Assembly: GCA_904420615.1 (NCBI GenBank)
Contig: CAJFVY010000029.1
Location: forward strand, 1-40,526
Length of the DNA stretch: 40,526 nt
DNA from: an uncultured Bacilli bacterium
GTDB lineage: Bacteria; Bacillota_I; Bacilli_A; RF39; UBA660
Direction of reading: 5' to 3'
Shown here: positions 11,031 through 19,478 of the stretch, piece after piece
Layout of the letters: the number at the start of each line of letters is the position of its first letter
How positions within the stretch are numbered: position 1 is the first letter of the stretch
Notes under the pieces: model-generated
What the model was told of the DNA's origin: nothing
Databases searched by the model: none
The model's input: only the letters and a program-made list of their open reading frames with translations
Program-made: the position numbers and the translations under genes

Positions 11031-11219
11031 TTAACAGCTACCATCTAACACGCAGCTATTTAATTTTTCCGCCTCTTGATCAGCAAAATCATCTGTAGAA
11101 CTTCGCTCAAAGCTTTGAAGAGAAACTAGCAAAAATAGAATTAATGCTAATAAAAGAATCAGAGCATATAAAATACTAGTAATAGCAAACCCTTTCTTAT
11201 TCAATATTAGTTTTTTCAA
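11031..11219 (-). CDS. Mini-pilin-like membrane protein (type IV pilin N-terminus)
   Basis: 62 residues. After a short basic leader comes KKGFAITSILYALI followed by a hydrophobic stretch to about residue 33, then a charged tail with two cysteines (SCVLDGSC). The K-K-G-F junction plus hydrophobic helix is the type III signal of type IV pilins and pseudopilins. Mature position 5 would be Ser in place of the usual Glu, and the globular domain is nearly absent. The start is a TTG supported by AGGAGG at good spacing. It is 9 bp from the anchored protein upstream. No prepilin peptidase or assembly ATPase is in the window, so assembly into a filament is unproven. Confidence 0.65.
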   Translation of the reverse strand: MKKLILNKKGFAITSILYALILLLALILFLLVSLQSFERSSTDDFADQEAEKLNSCVLDGSC

Positions 11220-11228
11220 AATATCCTC

Positions 11229-11783
11229 CTATTCTTCCACGACCTCAATTACCGCATGAAAATGGCTTGTTCGATCAACTATAAAATTACTTGTCATAGG
11301 CCATACACGTATAGAATAATCTTCACTCTCATTACTTTCTAACGTATCTTCATAAATTACACCATCTTGAGATTCACTGTAAATCATCGCAATGGGAGCC
11401 AAATGATCTTTTCTAAAACTAATCTTTAATAATTCACTAGGTATTACTCTATCACTACAACCACATTCTAATATTTTTTCTTCATTTGGAATCATCGTTA
11501 TTTTGTAACTAACAGTATTAGGAGTAGTATTGCTAACAGTAAAATTGTAGGCTGTTGTCGATAATCCTACTGCATCTGTTACAGGAGTAAATTGTAATAA
11601 ATCTACTTGATTACCATTCTTCTCATGAAAAACCACTTCTAATTGTCCAGCATCATAATCTTGATCTCGTAATTTAGAAAACTTTTGATAAATCAAATAA
11701 GTAGAAACAATCACAAAAAGAAAAAGAAAAGCAATAATAATAGCACATTTTAATTGATATTTTCGATATTTAGTAAGTTTCAT
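11229..11783 (-). CDS. Membrane-anchored extracytoplasmic protein, unknown function
   Basis: 184 residues. Basic N-terminus, one membrane helix at about 13-33 (CAIIIAFLFLFVIVSTYLIY), then an exported domain with alternating hydrophobic/polar stretches that looks like a beta-sandwich (TTAYNFTVSNTTPNTVSYKITM). It contains a Cys-Gly-Cys (ECGCSD). The layout resembles small TasA/camelysin-like or pilus-associated exported proteins, but I see no diagnostic motif. SD GAGGTG precedes the ATG. It is followed at 9 bp by the mini-pilin-like gene, so the two are likely expressed and may act together at the surface. Confidence 0.7.
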   Translation of the reverse strand: MKLTKYRKYQLKCAIIIAFLFLFVIVSTYLIYQKFSKLRDQDYDAGQLEVVFHEKNGNQVDLLQFTPVTDAVGLSTTAYNFTVSNTTPNTVSYKITMIPNEEKILECGCSDRVIPSELLKISFRKDHLAPIAMIYSESQDGVIYEDTLESNESEDYSIRVWPMTSNFIVDRTSHFHAVIEVVEE

Positions 11784-11852
11784 TCCTACACCTCATACTT
11801 ATTTTAAAACTTCTTTAAAATCTAGTCAATATTATAGCTAAAATGGCAACAA

Positions 11853-11881
11853 AAAATGTATGAAATTTTCTCATACATTTT
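11853..11881 (-). terminator. Terminator after the NodB-like gene
   Basis: Minus strand: 11-bp stem AAAATGTATGA / TCATACATTTT with a 7-base loop, running into TTTTTTG. It overlaps the stop codon at 11880-11882. Confidence 0.85.
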
Positions 11882-12746
11882 ACTTATCAAAATCCCTAGC
11901 TTCATTTAATAAATGATCAAGCGTATCAAGAATATAACCCCTTTGTTTCAAATATTTAAGAGTTACATTTAATTCTTTTAAAGTTTCTTTATTAATATTA
12001 ATACTAATAATAGACCCATTTGTAATATTACCTTTTACTTGTTGATATAAATTATCTTTAATTAATAATGTAGGAATAATAGTATGCATTTTTTCTTTAC
12101 TACACAATTCTAATACTTCTTTACTATCGTATTCAGCATAACAATACTTTCCTTCTTGATTGGTAATTGTTTCTAATTGATCAAGAGAAGCTTCAAATAA
12201 TAATTTGTCATACTGATTATTATAACTTAAAAGTTCTACTTGATGAAAATCTGAAGCAAGCATAGTTACTTTATCTTTATTATTTTCAAGCCACACACCA
12301 TCCACAAAAAAAGTACCATATGCATCATTATCATTCAAAATCTGATTTACTTCATCTACTTTAGTATCACCTGTAACTTTAAAAACTAACGAAATTCTAT
12401 TTGTAAATCCATTTCCAGATGATATATATTTATCATAATAATCTTCCATTGAAATACTAGGTTCTACTTCTTCAAATACTAATAAACTCTCATTATAACT
12501 ACCATATTGTTTCATTTTATCAAAACTCTTTTTGGTATTTACTTCTACTCCATTATACCCAGGAACTAAATAATCTTCCTCTACTACAGCATCAACTGCA
12601 GCTTCACTAACAGAAGATTTCATAGTCACGATCTCTTGCATAATTGGATCTGTTTCTTCAACCATATCTACCACTTTATCAGTGTAATAAAAGCTAAAAA
12701 GAACAAGTAAAATAATAAAACTGCCTTCAATGATTTTTTTAACCAT
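11880..12746 (-). CDS. Anchored NodB-fold (polysaccharide deacetylase-like) protein, probably inactive
   Basis: 288 residues from the ATG at 12746 (SD AGAGGTG); a longer frame to 12794 lacks a ribosome site. One membrane helix near the start (IIEGSFIILLVLFSFYY), then a linker, then a region resembling NodB homology: ISLVFKVTGDTKVDEVNQIL, DAYGTFFVDGVWLENN, and a C-terminal YLKQRGYILDTLDHLL. Active deacetylases have T-F-D-D-G and H-S/T-x-x-H; here these are VFKVTG and FHQVELLSYNN, so the metal and base residues are missing. I infer a binding or scaffold role at the outer face, perhaps on peptidoglycan. Next to rnj and the pilin-like pair. The fold call rests on pattern recognition only. Confidence 0.55.
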   Translation of the reverse strand: MVKKIIEGSFIILLVLFSFYYTDKVVDMVEETDPIMQEIVTMKSSVSEAAVDAVVEEDYLVPGYNGVEVNTKKSFDKMKQYGSYNESLLVFEEVEPSISMEDYYDKYISSGNGFTNRISLVFKVTGDTKVDEVNQILNDNDAYGTFFVDGVWLENNKDKVTMLASDFHQVELLSYNNQYDKLLFEASLDQLETITNQEGKYCYAEYDSKEVLELCSKEKMHTIIPTLLIKDNLYQQVKGNITNGSIISININKETLKELNVTLKYLKQRGYILDTLDHLLNEARDFDK

Positions 12747-12797
12747 TATTTCACCTCTACCAAATATTATGATTACAAGAAAAAAACATACCAAAAA

Positions 12798-12823
12798 AAG
12801 ACAATCTTTCTTTTGATTGTCTT
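12798..12823 (-). terminator. Terminator of the RNase J gene
   Basis: Minus strand: 9-bp stem AAGACAATC / GATTGTCTT with an 8-base loop, followed by a run of seven T. It overlaps the stop codon at 12822. Strong. Confidence 0.92.
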
Positions 12824-14477
12824 ATTGAACTTCTTGAATAACTGTAATAATCATTGGTTTGGATTCTGTCATCTTATAAAAATATTTACCCAATGTTTCT
12901 CTTACATCATTTTTAATTTTACTATAGTCAACTTTCTTAGTACCGTATTCTATATTAGATTCTATAATTTCTTTAGCCACTTTCTTAATTTCTGAAATTA
13001 AATCTAAATTTTCTTTTACATAAATAAAACCACGAGTTAATACCTCTGGACCAGCTAAGATAGTTTTCGTATCTTTATCAAGTGTACAACTAATAATAAC
13101 AATACCATTTTCTCCTAGCATTTCTCGATCTTTTAATACTAAATCACCAATATCACCAGATGTATTTCCATCTATCAATATTTCATCTGTTTCAATGTGT
13201 TCACTAGTTGGTTTTAATTTACCATTTACAAATAATACTACATCACCATTTTGTTTTAACAAAATATGATCTTTATTTATTTTCATCTCTTCTGCTACTT
13301 CAGCATTAGCATATTGATCTTTATATTCACCCTTAACTGGAAAATAATATTTTGGTTGCATAATATTGATCAATAATTTTAAATCTTCACTAGAGGCATG
13401 ATGTAATAAATGCTTTTTAGAAGATAGACTAATGGCATTCATTCCCATCATAGCAATTTCATCCATAATACCAGTAAGTCTCTTTTCAATTCCTACATAA
13501 GATGGTTCAGTAATAAAAATCGTATCCGTCTTTTTCAATTTAATATATTTATCAAATCCTTTTAAAATACGTTCCAAATTAGCAAATGGTTTTTCTTTTT
13601 CATCAGAAATTAATACTACTACATCTTTATCATTCAAGTTACTAAGATCACCAATTACTCTTGAATCAATTGTTAAATAATGATTCTTAATTGCATAGTT
13701 AATAATAGTTTGTAAGCTCTTACCCATAATAACAATCTTACGATGAGTTTTGCTAACTTCATCAAAAATTTCTTGAATACGATAAAAATGAGCTGGAAAA
13801 ACAGTAGCAATAATACGATCAGGATTTTTTGCTAAAACATTTCTAATAAAGTCTTGTACTCTATTATTAGGACTAGTATAGCCACTACGATAAGCATACA
13901 TAGACTCAGCTAATAAACAAAGTACTCCTTGTTTTCCTACATAAGCTAGTTTTCCTATATCTGTCTTATAAAGACCTGTCATAGCATGATCGAAAGTAAA
14001 GTCTCCCGTATAAACAATAGCACCATCTTTAGTATATAAAACATAACATAATGCATCAGGAATAGAGTGTGTCATAGCAATTGTAAACATACTTTCTTCT
14101 TTGAAATCTAATTTCGTATGAGCTTTAATTTCATGAAGATTAATTTTCTTTCTCTGATTAGCATTAAGATCTAATTTTAATATTTCAAGCGTTAATTTAG
14201 CACCATAAATTGGTACTTCTGGAATATAATTAATAATATCAGGAACAGCTCCAATATTTCCCTCATGACCATGACTCAAAAAAATACCTTTAATTCGTTT
14301 TCTGTTTTTAATTAAATAATCAAAATTAGGAATAATATAATCAATCCCCAAATTTTTTTCATTATCATATTTTAGTCCGGCATCAAATACATAAATATTT
14401 TTATTTACTTCTACAACATACATATTTTTTCCATTTTCATTTAATCCACCAAGACTAAAAATTTTTATTTTACTCAT
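12822..14477 (-). CDS. rnjB: Ribonuclease J, J2-like with degenerate active site
   Basis: Metallo-beta-lactamase/beta-CASP ribonuclease family acting in mRNA decay and rRNA processing. 551 residues cover the whole fold: start KIKIFSLGGLNENGKNMYVV, VYTGDFTFD, beta-CASP region, HHASSEDLKLL and the C-terminal RGFIYVKENLDLISEI domain. Catalytic residues are altered. The motif HxHxDH is SHGHEGNIG (His69 and His71 kept, Asp and the third His replaced by Gly73 and Asn74), and the last metal histidine of VHGEY is Lys382 (VKGEY). His137, Asp159 and His360 remain. Such changes are known from RNase J2, a partner of active J1, so I call it J2-like; the name is a guess. SD AAAGGAG. Confidence 0.85.
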   Translation of the reverse strand: MSKIKIFSLGGLNENGKNMYVVEVNKNIYVFDAGLKYDNEKNLGIDYIIPNFDYLIKNRKRIKGIFLSHGHEGNIGAVPDIINYIPEVPIYGAKLTLEILKLDLNANQRKKINLHEIKAHTKLDFKEESMFTIAMTHSIPDALCYVLYTKDGAIVYTGDFTFDHAMTGLYKTDIGKLAYVGKQGVLCLLAESMYAYRSGYTSPNNRVQDFIRNVLAKNPDRIIATVFPAHFYRIQEIFDEVSKTHRKIVIMGKSLQTIINYAIKNHYLTIDSRVIGDLSNLNDKDVVVLISDEKEKPFANLERILKGFDKYIKLKKTDTIFITEPSYVGIEKRLTGIMDEIAMMGMNAISLSSKKHLLHHASSEDLKLLINIMQPKYYFPVKGEYKDQYANAEVAEEMKINKDHILLKQNGDVVLFVNGKLKPTSEHIETDEILIDGNTSGDIGDLVLKDREMLGENGIVIISCTLDKDTKTILAGPEVLTRGFIYVKENLDLISEIKKVAKEIIESNIEYGTKKVDYSKIKNDVRETLGKYFYKMTESKPMIITVIQEVQ

Positions 14478-14600
14478 AAAATCTCCTTTCTTTTTATATC
14501 CAGTTAAAAGGCGAAACTATTATACCGTATTTTTACTATTTTGGCAAGATACCACATTTTATAATGAATAATGTCTTAATTTTTTTCTTTATATTTTATA

Positions 14601-15536
14601 TTATCTTTCACCTATTAATTTACCATGGACAACTAACCTTCCAGTATTATCTAAATTACAAGTAGATAATGTAATAATTTTAGTATTTGCATCTAATTCT
14701 TCATTAAAATTAAAGACACTTCTTTGTTTTAAAGTATTTAAAAAATCTAAATAACTAGAATCACTTTGAAAACTAGTAGTTAAATAATATACTTCTGGAT
14801 CAATTTCATAAACAGAAAATACTTTAAATGTATAAGTCTTATTCTCAGTTTTTAAAAGAATAATATGATCTTTATTTTGTAAATAATCATTAGTAAATAA
14901 AACATCAATTTGACCAAACATAGTATTATCAAGACGATGATGTCCATAAATAATAGTATTTTTAGAAAGAGTATCAAATGAATTACGATAATCTGCAAAA
15001 ATAGCTCCTCTTTGCGAATATGTTTTATTAAAATCATGTGTTAAATAATAATCATTGTCTGTAGTTTGTACAACAGGATAACTAATATTTGTATCTAATA
15101 CTTCTAAATACGCTACAGTATCAGGATTACTAGTTTTTAAAGATGTAAAATCTATTATAGTATTAGTATTATAATTAGTATTATTGTTATTTTCTGTATT
15201 AGAAGTAGAGTCATTATTAGTTTCAATTGTACTGACATCTTCATAAGAAACTTGACTTTGAGCATTAGTGCCAAATGTATTACTATTTTTAGGTACAAAT
15301 ATATTGATAAAAGATAGTATAGCTACTAAATATAAAATTGTTAACAGAAAATTTTCAGGATGTTCTTTTTGATTTTCAAAAAAGTTTCTTGTTTTTATAA
15401 ATTTAGTTGTTCCTCCAATTTTTAGGAGCAACCAATTGATACCATCACATAATAAGGAATAGAAAGTACTAATAGTAAAAGAAAAACCATATATTGCATA
15501 TCGAATTGGTAATAAAATAGCTTTTAGTACTTTCAT
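14601..15536 (-). CDS. Class B sortase
   Basis: Membrane transpeptidase that attaches proteins to the cell wall or pilins to each other. Catalytic residues (numbering from a GTG three codons upstream): His202/203 in IYGHHRLDNTMF, Cys296 in ITLSTC, and Arg303 in GRLVVHGKLI. The spacing and the SYPVVQTTDNDYYLTHDF lead fit class B. One membrane helix at about 66-83, preceded by another hydrophobic stretch, then an Asn/Thr-rich linker (105-130). I prefer the ATG at 15536; the GTG at 15545 has equal ribosome-site support (weak GGGTAGGG). No sorting-signal substrate is evident in the window, so the target is unknown. Confidence 0.9.
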   Translation of the reverse strand: MKVLKAILLPIRYAIYGFSFTISTFYSLLCDGINWLLLKIGGTTKFIKTRNFFENQKEHPENFLLTILYLVAILSFINIFVPKNSNTFGTNAQSQVSYEDVSTIETNNDSTSNTENNNNTNYNTNTIIDFTSLKTSNPDTVAYLEVLDTNISYPVVQTTDNDYYLTHDFNKTYSQRGAIFADYRNSFDTLSKNTIIYGHHRLDNTMFGQIDVLFTNDYLQNKDHIILLKTENKTYTFKVFSVYEIDPEVYYLTTSFQSDSSYLDFLNTLKQRSVFNFNEELDANTKIITLSTCNLDNTGRLVVHGKLIGER

Positions 15537-15572
15537 TTTTGTCACCCTACCCTAAAATAAGTATCTTGGATT

Positions 15573-16238
15573 TTATTTAGCTAATTTGGCTAAAGCTTCT
15601 TTAGCTGCTTCTTGTTCTGCTTCTTTTTTACTACTCCCTTTACCACGGCCATAAACAATGTTATCTATTTTTACTTCCATTACAAATGTTTTATCATGAG
15701 ATGGTCCACTTTCTTCTACTAGATCATAGTAAAGACTTTTTTTACTTGTTTGTACTGCCTCTTGTAAAGCTGATTTATAATCTTCAAAAAAAGTAATATT
15801 AGGATTTTCAATATAAGGTACAATTACTTTTAATACAAATCTTCTAGCAGTAGCATATCCTAAATCTAAATAAATAGCTCCTACAAAGGCTTCAAAGATA
15901 TCAGCTACAATTGCTTTTTTATATTTACCTCCTGTTGTTTCTTCTCCATGCCCCATTTTAATATATTGATTTAAGCCTAAAGAGATAGAATATTCAAAAA
16001 GAGCATTTTCACATACATAACTAGCTCTAACTTTGGTCATTTCTCCTTCTGTTTCACTATAATTACTATATAGGTAGTCCGCTACTACTAAATCTAATAC
16101 TGCATCCCCTAAAAATTCTAATCTTTCATAATCTTTTTTTAGTTTATGTTCATTAGCATAAGAAGAATGAGCAAAGGCCGTTTTATATAAAGAAATATTT
16201 TTCGGTTTTAGATTTAATTTTTCAAATAATTCTTCCAT
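15573..16238 (-). CDS. rnc: Ribonuclease III
   Basis: Cleaves double-stranded RNA in rRNA precursors and mRNAs. 221 residues. The catalytic signature is YERLEFLGDAVLDLVVADYL, and the second acidic patch is ADIFEAFVGAIYLD. The dsRNA-binding domain (about 150-221) ends with KKEAEQEAAKEALAKLAK. It begins 1 base after the end of the ArsC/Spx-like gene, whose last codons carry its SD, so the two are coupled. Confidence 0.97.
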   Translation of the reverse strand: MEELFEKLNLKPKNISLYKTAFAHSSYANEHKLKKDYERLEFLGDAVLDLVVADYLYSNYSETEGEMTKVRASYVCENALFEYSISLGLNQYIKMGHGEETTGGKYKKAIVADIFEAFVGAIYLDLGYATARRFVLKVIVPYIENPNITFFEDYKSALQEAVQTSKKSLYYDLVEESGPSHDKTFVMEVKIDNIVYGRGKGSSKKEAEQEAAKEALAKLAK

Positions 16239-16239
16239 G

Positions 16240-16602
16240 TTATTTCCTACTTTCTAAATAATTTTCCCAATCTTGTTCTTTAAAACCACTTAAAACAGTA
16301 TCTTCAGTAACTAAAATAGGCCTTTTTACTAACATACCATCTTTACTCAATAAGTCTAGCATTTCATCATCACTCATCTCATTTATTTTATCTTTCAAGT
16401 TTAGTTTACGATAACTAAGTCCGCTCGTATTAAAAAAGCTTTTTAAACTTCTATTACTTATTTTTGCCCATTCTTTTAGTTCATTCTTGGTAGGATTTTC
16501 TAACACAATATTTCTATCTTGATAAGAAATAGCATTGTCATCTAAAAACTTCTTAGCTTTTTTGCAAGTACTACATTTAGGATATTCTATAAATAAATAC
16601 AT
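16240..16602 (-). CDS. ArsC/Spx-family protein (thioredoxin fold)
   Basis: 120 residues. Cys10 and Cys13 form the CxxC redox switch in YPKCSTCKKAKKFLDDN, and KRPILV near residue 93 is the conserved Arg-Pro loop of the ArsC/Spx/MgsR family. Members are either glutaredoxin-linked arsenate reductases or regulators that bind RNA polymerase. A retained CxxC is compatible with Spx/MgsR or YffB types. No ars genes surround it, so I do not favour arsenate detoxification. Packed between a glycosylase and rnc (gaps of 2 and 1 bases), so cotranscribed. Confidence 0.85.
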   Translation of the reverse strand: MYLFIEYPKCSTCKKAKKFLDDNAISYQDRNIVLENPTKNELKEWAKISNRSLKSFFNTSGLSYRKLNLKDKINEMSDDEMLDLLSKDGMLVKRPILVTEDTVLSGFKEQDWENYLESRK

Positions 16603-16604
16603 TA

Positions 16605-17099
16605 TTATCGCTTCTTTCCTTTATTATTTAAAATCTGATATTCTTTTATTAATTCTTCTATTTTTATTCTACAGTTAGCAGGTGATGTGGATGGTAAATA
16701 AATTGTTTCTTGCTTGATCTTAGGAAAAATATATTTCTGATAAAGATTATAAGCTTTTTTACCAGTAGTATAAATAGCTTTAATCTGACACTTATTAAGT
16801 ATAATAGAAATATCATTTACTACAGGATCCTTAATACTACTATCGCTTGCTCCTTTAATATCACAAGATGCTAAAACGTCCCATAGAGCAATATGATGTT
16901 TAGTTAAAAAGTTCTTTTTATCTTCTATAGTAAGAGGAACTTCATCCTCAAAAACACTTGCTAATACTTGCCAAAAACGGTTTTTAGGATGACCATAATA
17001 AAATTTTTGTTCTCTTGACTTTGGTGAAGGAATACTGCCTAAAATTAGAATTTCAGACTTTTCATCATAGTATGGTTCAAATTCATGATAAACAATCAT
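16605..17099 (-). CDS. Mug/HDG-type DNA glycosylase (UDG superfamily)
   Basis: Base-excision repair enzyme. 164 residues. The nucleotide-binding loop is LILGSIPSPKSREQKFYYG, followed by HPKNRFW, and the C-terminal catalytic/leucine loop is LPSTSPANCR. The GSIPS-x-S loop followed by FYYGHPKNRFW is that of the hypoxanthine-DNA glycosylase group (family 6), in contrast with the GINPG of classical Mug, so deaminated adenine is the probable substrate (family knowledge). Its ATG overlaps by four bases (ATGA) the stop of a 29-codon ORF, which implies coupling. It is the first established gene of a run through spx-like and rnc. Confidence 0.88.
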   Translation of the reverse strand: MIVYHEFEPYYDEKSEILILGSIPSPKSREQKFYYGHPKNRFWQVLASVFEDEVPLTIEDKKNFLTKHHIALWDVLASCDIKGASDSSIKDPVVNDISIILNKCQIKAIYTTGKKAYNLYQKYIFPKIKQETIYLPSTSPANCRIKIEELIKEYQILNNKGKKR

Positions 17100-17185
17100 G
17101 ATTTACACATCCTATAAATTTGAAAACACAAATTTAAATAGAGTATTGTATCATTAGATAAATCTATTTTTTTTACTTGCTCCAT
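17096..17185 (-). CDS. Small ORF (29 aa) coupled to the DNA glycosylase
   Basis: ATG at 17183-17185 behind GAGG with 6-base spacing. The peptide is MEQVKKIDLSNDTILYLNL followed by CFQIYRMCKS, ending at a TGA that overlaps the glycosylase ATG as ATGA. Polar N-terminus, then a short hydrophobic stretch and two cysteines. The ribosome site and the coupled overlap are the evidence that it is translated. It may be a leader peptide whose translation opens the glycosylase start, or simply a small protein. Not recognised. Confidence 0.5.
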   Translation of the reverse strand: MEQVKKIDLSNDTILYLNLCFQIYRMCKS

Positions 17186-17268
17186 ACCTTTCCTCACTAA
17201 CTTTCTCATTAAGTATACCCTAAAATATTAGCATTTACAACTATTACTTTTAGGGAAGAACAAGAAAA

Positions 17269-17290
17269 AAGTAAGTTGTTATACTTACTT
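17269..17290 (-). terminator. Terminator after the anchored protein at 17309
   Basis: Minus strand: AAGTAAG / CTTACTT stem with an 8-base loop, then TTTTCTTG. Lies 19 bp past the stop codon. The stem is symmetric, so it could also stop plus-strand transcripts weakly. Confidence 0.7.
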
Positions 17291-17308
17291 TATTACAAAA
17301 AGATTTTA

Positions 17309-18166
17309 TTATTCTTGAGTTCTTTCTACCTTTTCTAAATAGTAAAAACCATCTTCATTCAAACGATAAGTATAGGTATATTGTTCTAATTCATCTTGAT
17401 GTTCATCAATATATTGGCCTACTGCTTCTGAATTTACACCATCAAAATTAGTAACAGTTTCTAAAACCTTAGTCTTATTATAATCCTTATAATAATTGGC
17501 TTTAGGGCCAGTTGAATCACTAGCATCTCCAACATATAAAGTAGCACTAACTATTTCTATTCTATCATCATACTTGGTAGCTTCTATAATTTTTTCTCTA
17601 ACTGCGAAAGCAGTTGTTCCTCCACATCCAGAAGCACCAGTATATGAATATCTTCTTGTTGAAGCATCATAAGTTAAAGTAGTACACAAACCATCTGTAA
17701 TTTGGTTTACAGCTTGATAAGTATTAGGACCAAACGTTCTTTCATAAATATCTTTTAAAGTATCCTCATCTAAATAATAAGTTGTTGTAAGATTCGGACT
17801 AACACCAGTGTCATAATGTTCTATATAAGAAGACCACTGGCTAGCTAGTAAAGTCATTTTAGCTTCAGTACTCATTTCACTAACGCGATATCCACCATCT
17901 CTATAAATAAGAGTTTCTGGACCAATTGATAAAGAATGTGCATTATTAAACAAAAGCTTAATATTAGCATTATCAGTTGAAATGGCTACTCCACTATCTT
18001 CTTCTACCTCTTCCACTTCATTATTTTCTTCTACTTGATTAGGTTCTGTTGTAGTACTTCCTAGATTAATAACTTTATTATCTATCAAGATATAAAAAAC
18101 TAACCCTATAATACATATTATTAACACTACAATTAAAACAATAAGCCCCCTATTTTTCTTTTCCAT
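17309..18166 (-). CDS. Membrane-anchored extracytoplasmic protein, unknown function
   Basis: 285 residues. KKNR start, one membrane helix at about 6-29 (GLIVLIVVLIICIIGLVFYI), an acidic linker rich in Glu/Val (about 40-60), then an exported domain of about 225 residues. Two cysteines (GLCTTLTY and ASGCGG) could form a disulfide. Repeated YxY and Thr-rich stretches suggest a mixed alpha/beta fold. I do not recognise a family. SD AAGAGGTG precedes the ATG. It stands alone, ending at a terminator. Confidence 0.7.
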   Translation of the reverse strand: MEKKNRGLIVLIVVLIICIIGLVFYILIDNKVINLGSTTTEPNQVEENNEVEEVEEDSGVAISTDNANIKLLFNNAHSLSIGPETLIYRDGGYRVSEMSTEAKMTLLASQWSSYIEHYDTGVSPNLTTTYYLDEDTLKDIYERTFGPNTYQAVNQITDGLCTTLTYDASTRRYSYTGASGCGGTTAFAVREKIIEATKYDDRIEIVSATLYVGDASDSTGPKANYYKDYNKTKVLETVTNFDGVNSEAVGQYIDEHQDELEQYTYTYRLNEDGFYYLEKVERTQE

Positions 18167-18282
18167 ATTTATTCACCTCTTACTTAGGAGTATACTATAT
18201 TAATTACAAAAAAGTGGATAATATAACCATCTTTTTGATTGAATAATGTCTAATTATGTAAAATTATATTTTACTATCAGTA

Positions 18283-19080
18283 TTATTTTATAATAAATTT
18301 ATTTAATGCCTTGGCAATACTTGCATCTTCATTAATACCAATAACTTCTCTTGCTACTTTTTTTACTTCCATACTAGCATTTCCCATAGCAATTCCACAA
18401 CCAACAGCTTTTAACATTGAAATATCATTTTTACCATCACCAAAAGCCATTGCTTCTTTACTATTTATATTTAAATATTGACATAAATAAAGAACAGCAT
18501 TTCCCTTAGAAACTTTCTCATTTGCAACATTAATAATCCATAAACTTATACCATTAAAAGTTACATAATACTTATTAATGATTTTAACAGCTAACATTCC
18601 TTTTAATTTTTTAATTATTTGATCAATTTCTTTTTCTTCTTTAGTACCAATACTAATTTGCAAAATTTGATTATTATCTATAAATTTTTCAATATCTTCT
18701 TCTAATAATATTTCATCGTTAATACGATACTTTAAATTATTAATATATCTTGCTATTTTAGTATCTACTCTTAATAAATATTTATTTCTTAAAGCTATTT
18801 CACAAAGCCATTTTGATGCATTTTTATCCATTCCAATTTCTAATATTACTTTTTTAGCTTCAAAATCATATATTTCAGCACCATTAGTACTTATTATATA
18901 TCTTCCTGTATCAGCTATTCTCTTATATCTTTCTACAGCATTTTTTTGTCTACCTGAACAAAGTACTACTTCTACACCACTCTTTTTGACTTTTTCTATC
19001 GCCATCTTACTTTCTTCTAATACTTCTTTTTTCTCATCTAATAATGTTCCATCTAAATCAAAAAATATTATTTTATACAT
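18283..19080 (-). CDS. Cof-type HAD-family phosphatase
   Basis: 265 residues. Motif I FFDLDGTLLDEKK gives the nucleophile Asp and the acid Asp; motif II is VVLCSGRQ; motif IV is MAFGDGKNDISMLK. The region between (about 85-185) is the alpha/beta cap of the Cof type. Family members dephosphorylate sugar phosphates or flavin-related phosphates; the substrate cannot be read from the sequence. SD GATGAGG precedes the ATG. Flanked by intergenic gaps of over 100 bp on both sides, so probably single. Confidence 0.92.
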   Translation of the reverse strand: MYKIIFFDLDGTLLDEKKEVLEESKMAIEKVKKSGVEVVLCSGRQKNAVERYKRIADTGRYIISTNGAEIYDFEAKKVILEIGMDKNASKWLCEIALRNKYLLRVDTKIARYINNLKYRINDEILLEEDIEKFIDNNQILQISIGTKEEKEIDQIIKKLKGMLAVKIINKYYVTFNGISLWIINVANEKVSKGNAVLYLCQYLNINSKEAMAFGDGKNDISMLKAVGCGIAMGNASMEVKKVAREVIGINEDASIAKALNKFIIK

Positions 19081-19214
19081 ATATTTACCTCATCTTTAAT
19101 AAAATATCTAATTATATATTTATTATACCATCACTTATTTGCATATAGTTAGTACTAAATCTCTGTTCATTATATTAGGTATCTTTTTTATATCTCTTGA
19201 GTTATAGTCTAATT

Positions 19215-19478
19215 TTATTTTTGGAATTTATCAGATTTCAATATTTTAGATTTAATAATATCAAAACTCTGATCATAAAAAGAAATATTTACACCTTCTA
19301 CATTACCTAATTTATCATAAAGTTCCTCATTAGAAATTTCTAAATTATTTGATAAAATAGACACTAGTGAGGGATCTTTTTCCAAACAATCAAGAATATC
19401 ATGAACATAAATCAATTTAATTTGTTCTAGTTTTCTCAATCCCTGTTCATTCTTCTGATCTATAAAACCTTTCATCAC
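19215..19478 (-). CDS. Small protein paired with a RelE-like gene, possible antitoxin
   Basis: 87 residues, mostly helical. The centre (LIYVHDILDCLEKDPSLVSI, then NNLEISNEELYDKLGNVEG) could be a short helix-turn-helix, but no consensus is clear. It starts at GTG 19478 or ATG 19475; either overlaps the stop of the upstream gene (GTGATG junction), so the two are translated together. Toxin-first order with a small downstream partner is that of HigBA-like modules. I do not recognise the family, and the antitoxin role rests on context only. Confidence 0.5.
   Translation of the reverse strand: MMKGFIDQKNEQGLRKLEQIKLIYVHDILDCLEKDPSLVSILSNNLEISNEELYDKLGNVEGVNISFYDQSFDIIKSKILKSDKFQK

Noticed and set aside
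16240-16602. Arsenate resistance gene
   Set aside because: The family is shared with Spx/MgsR, and no other ars gene is near.
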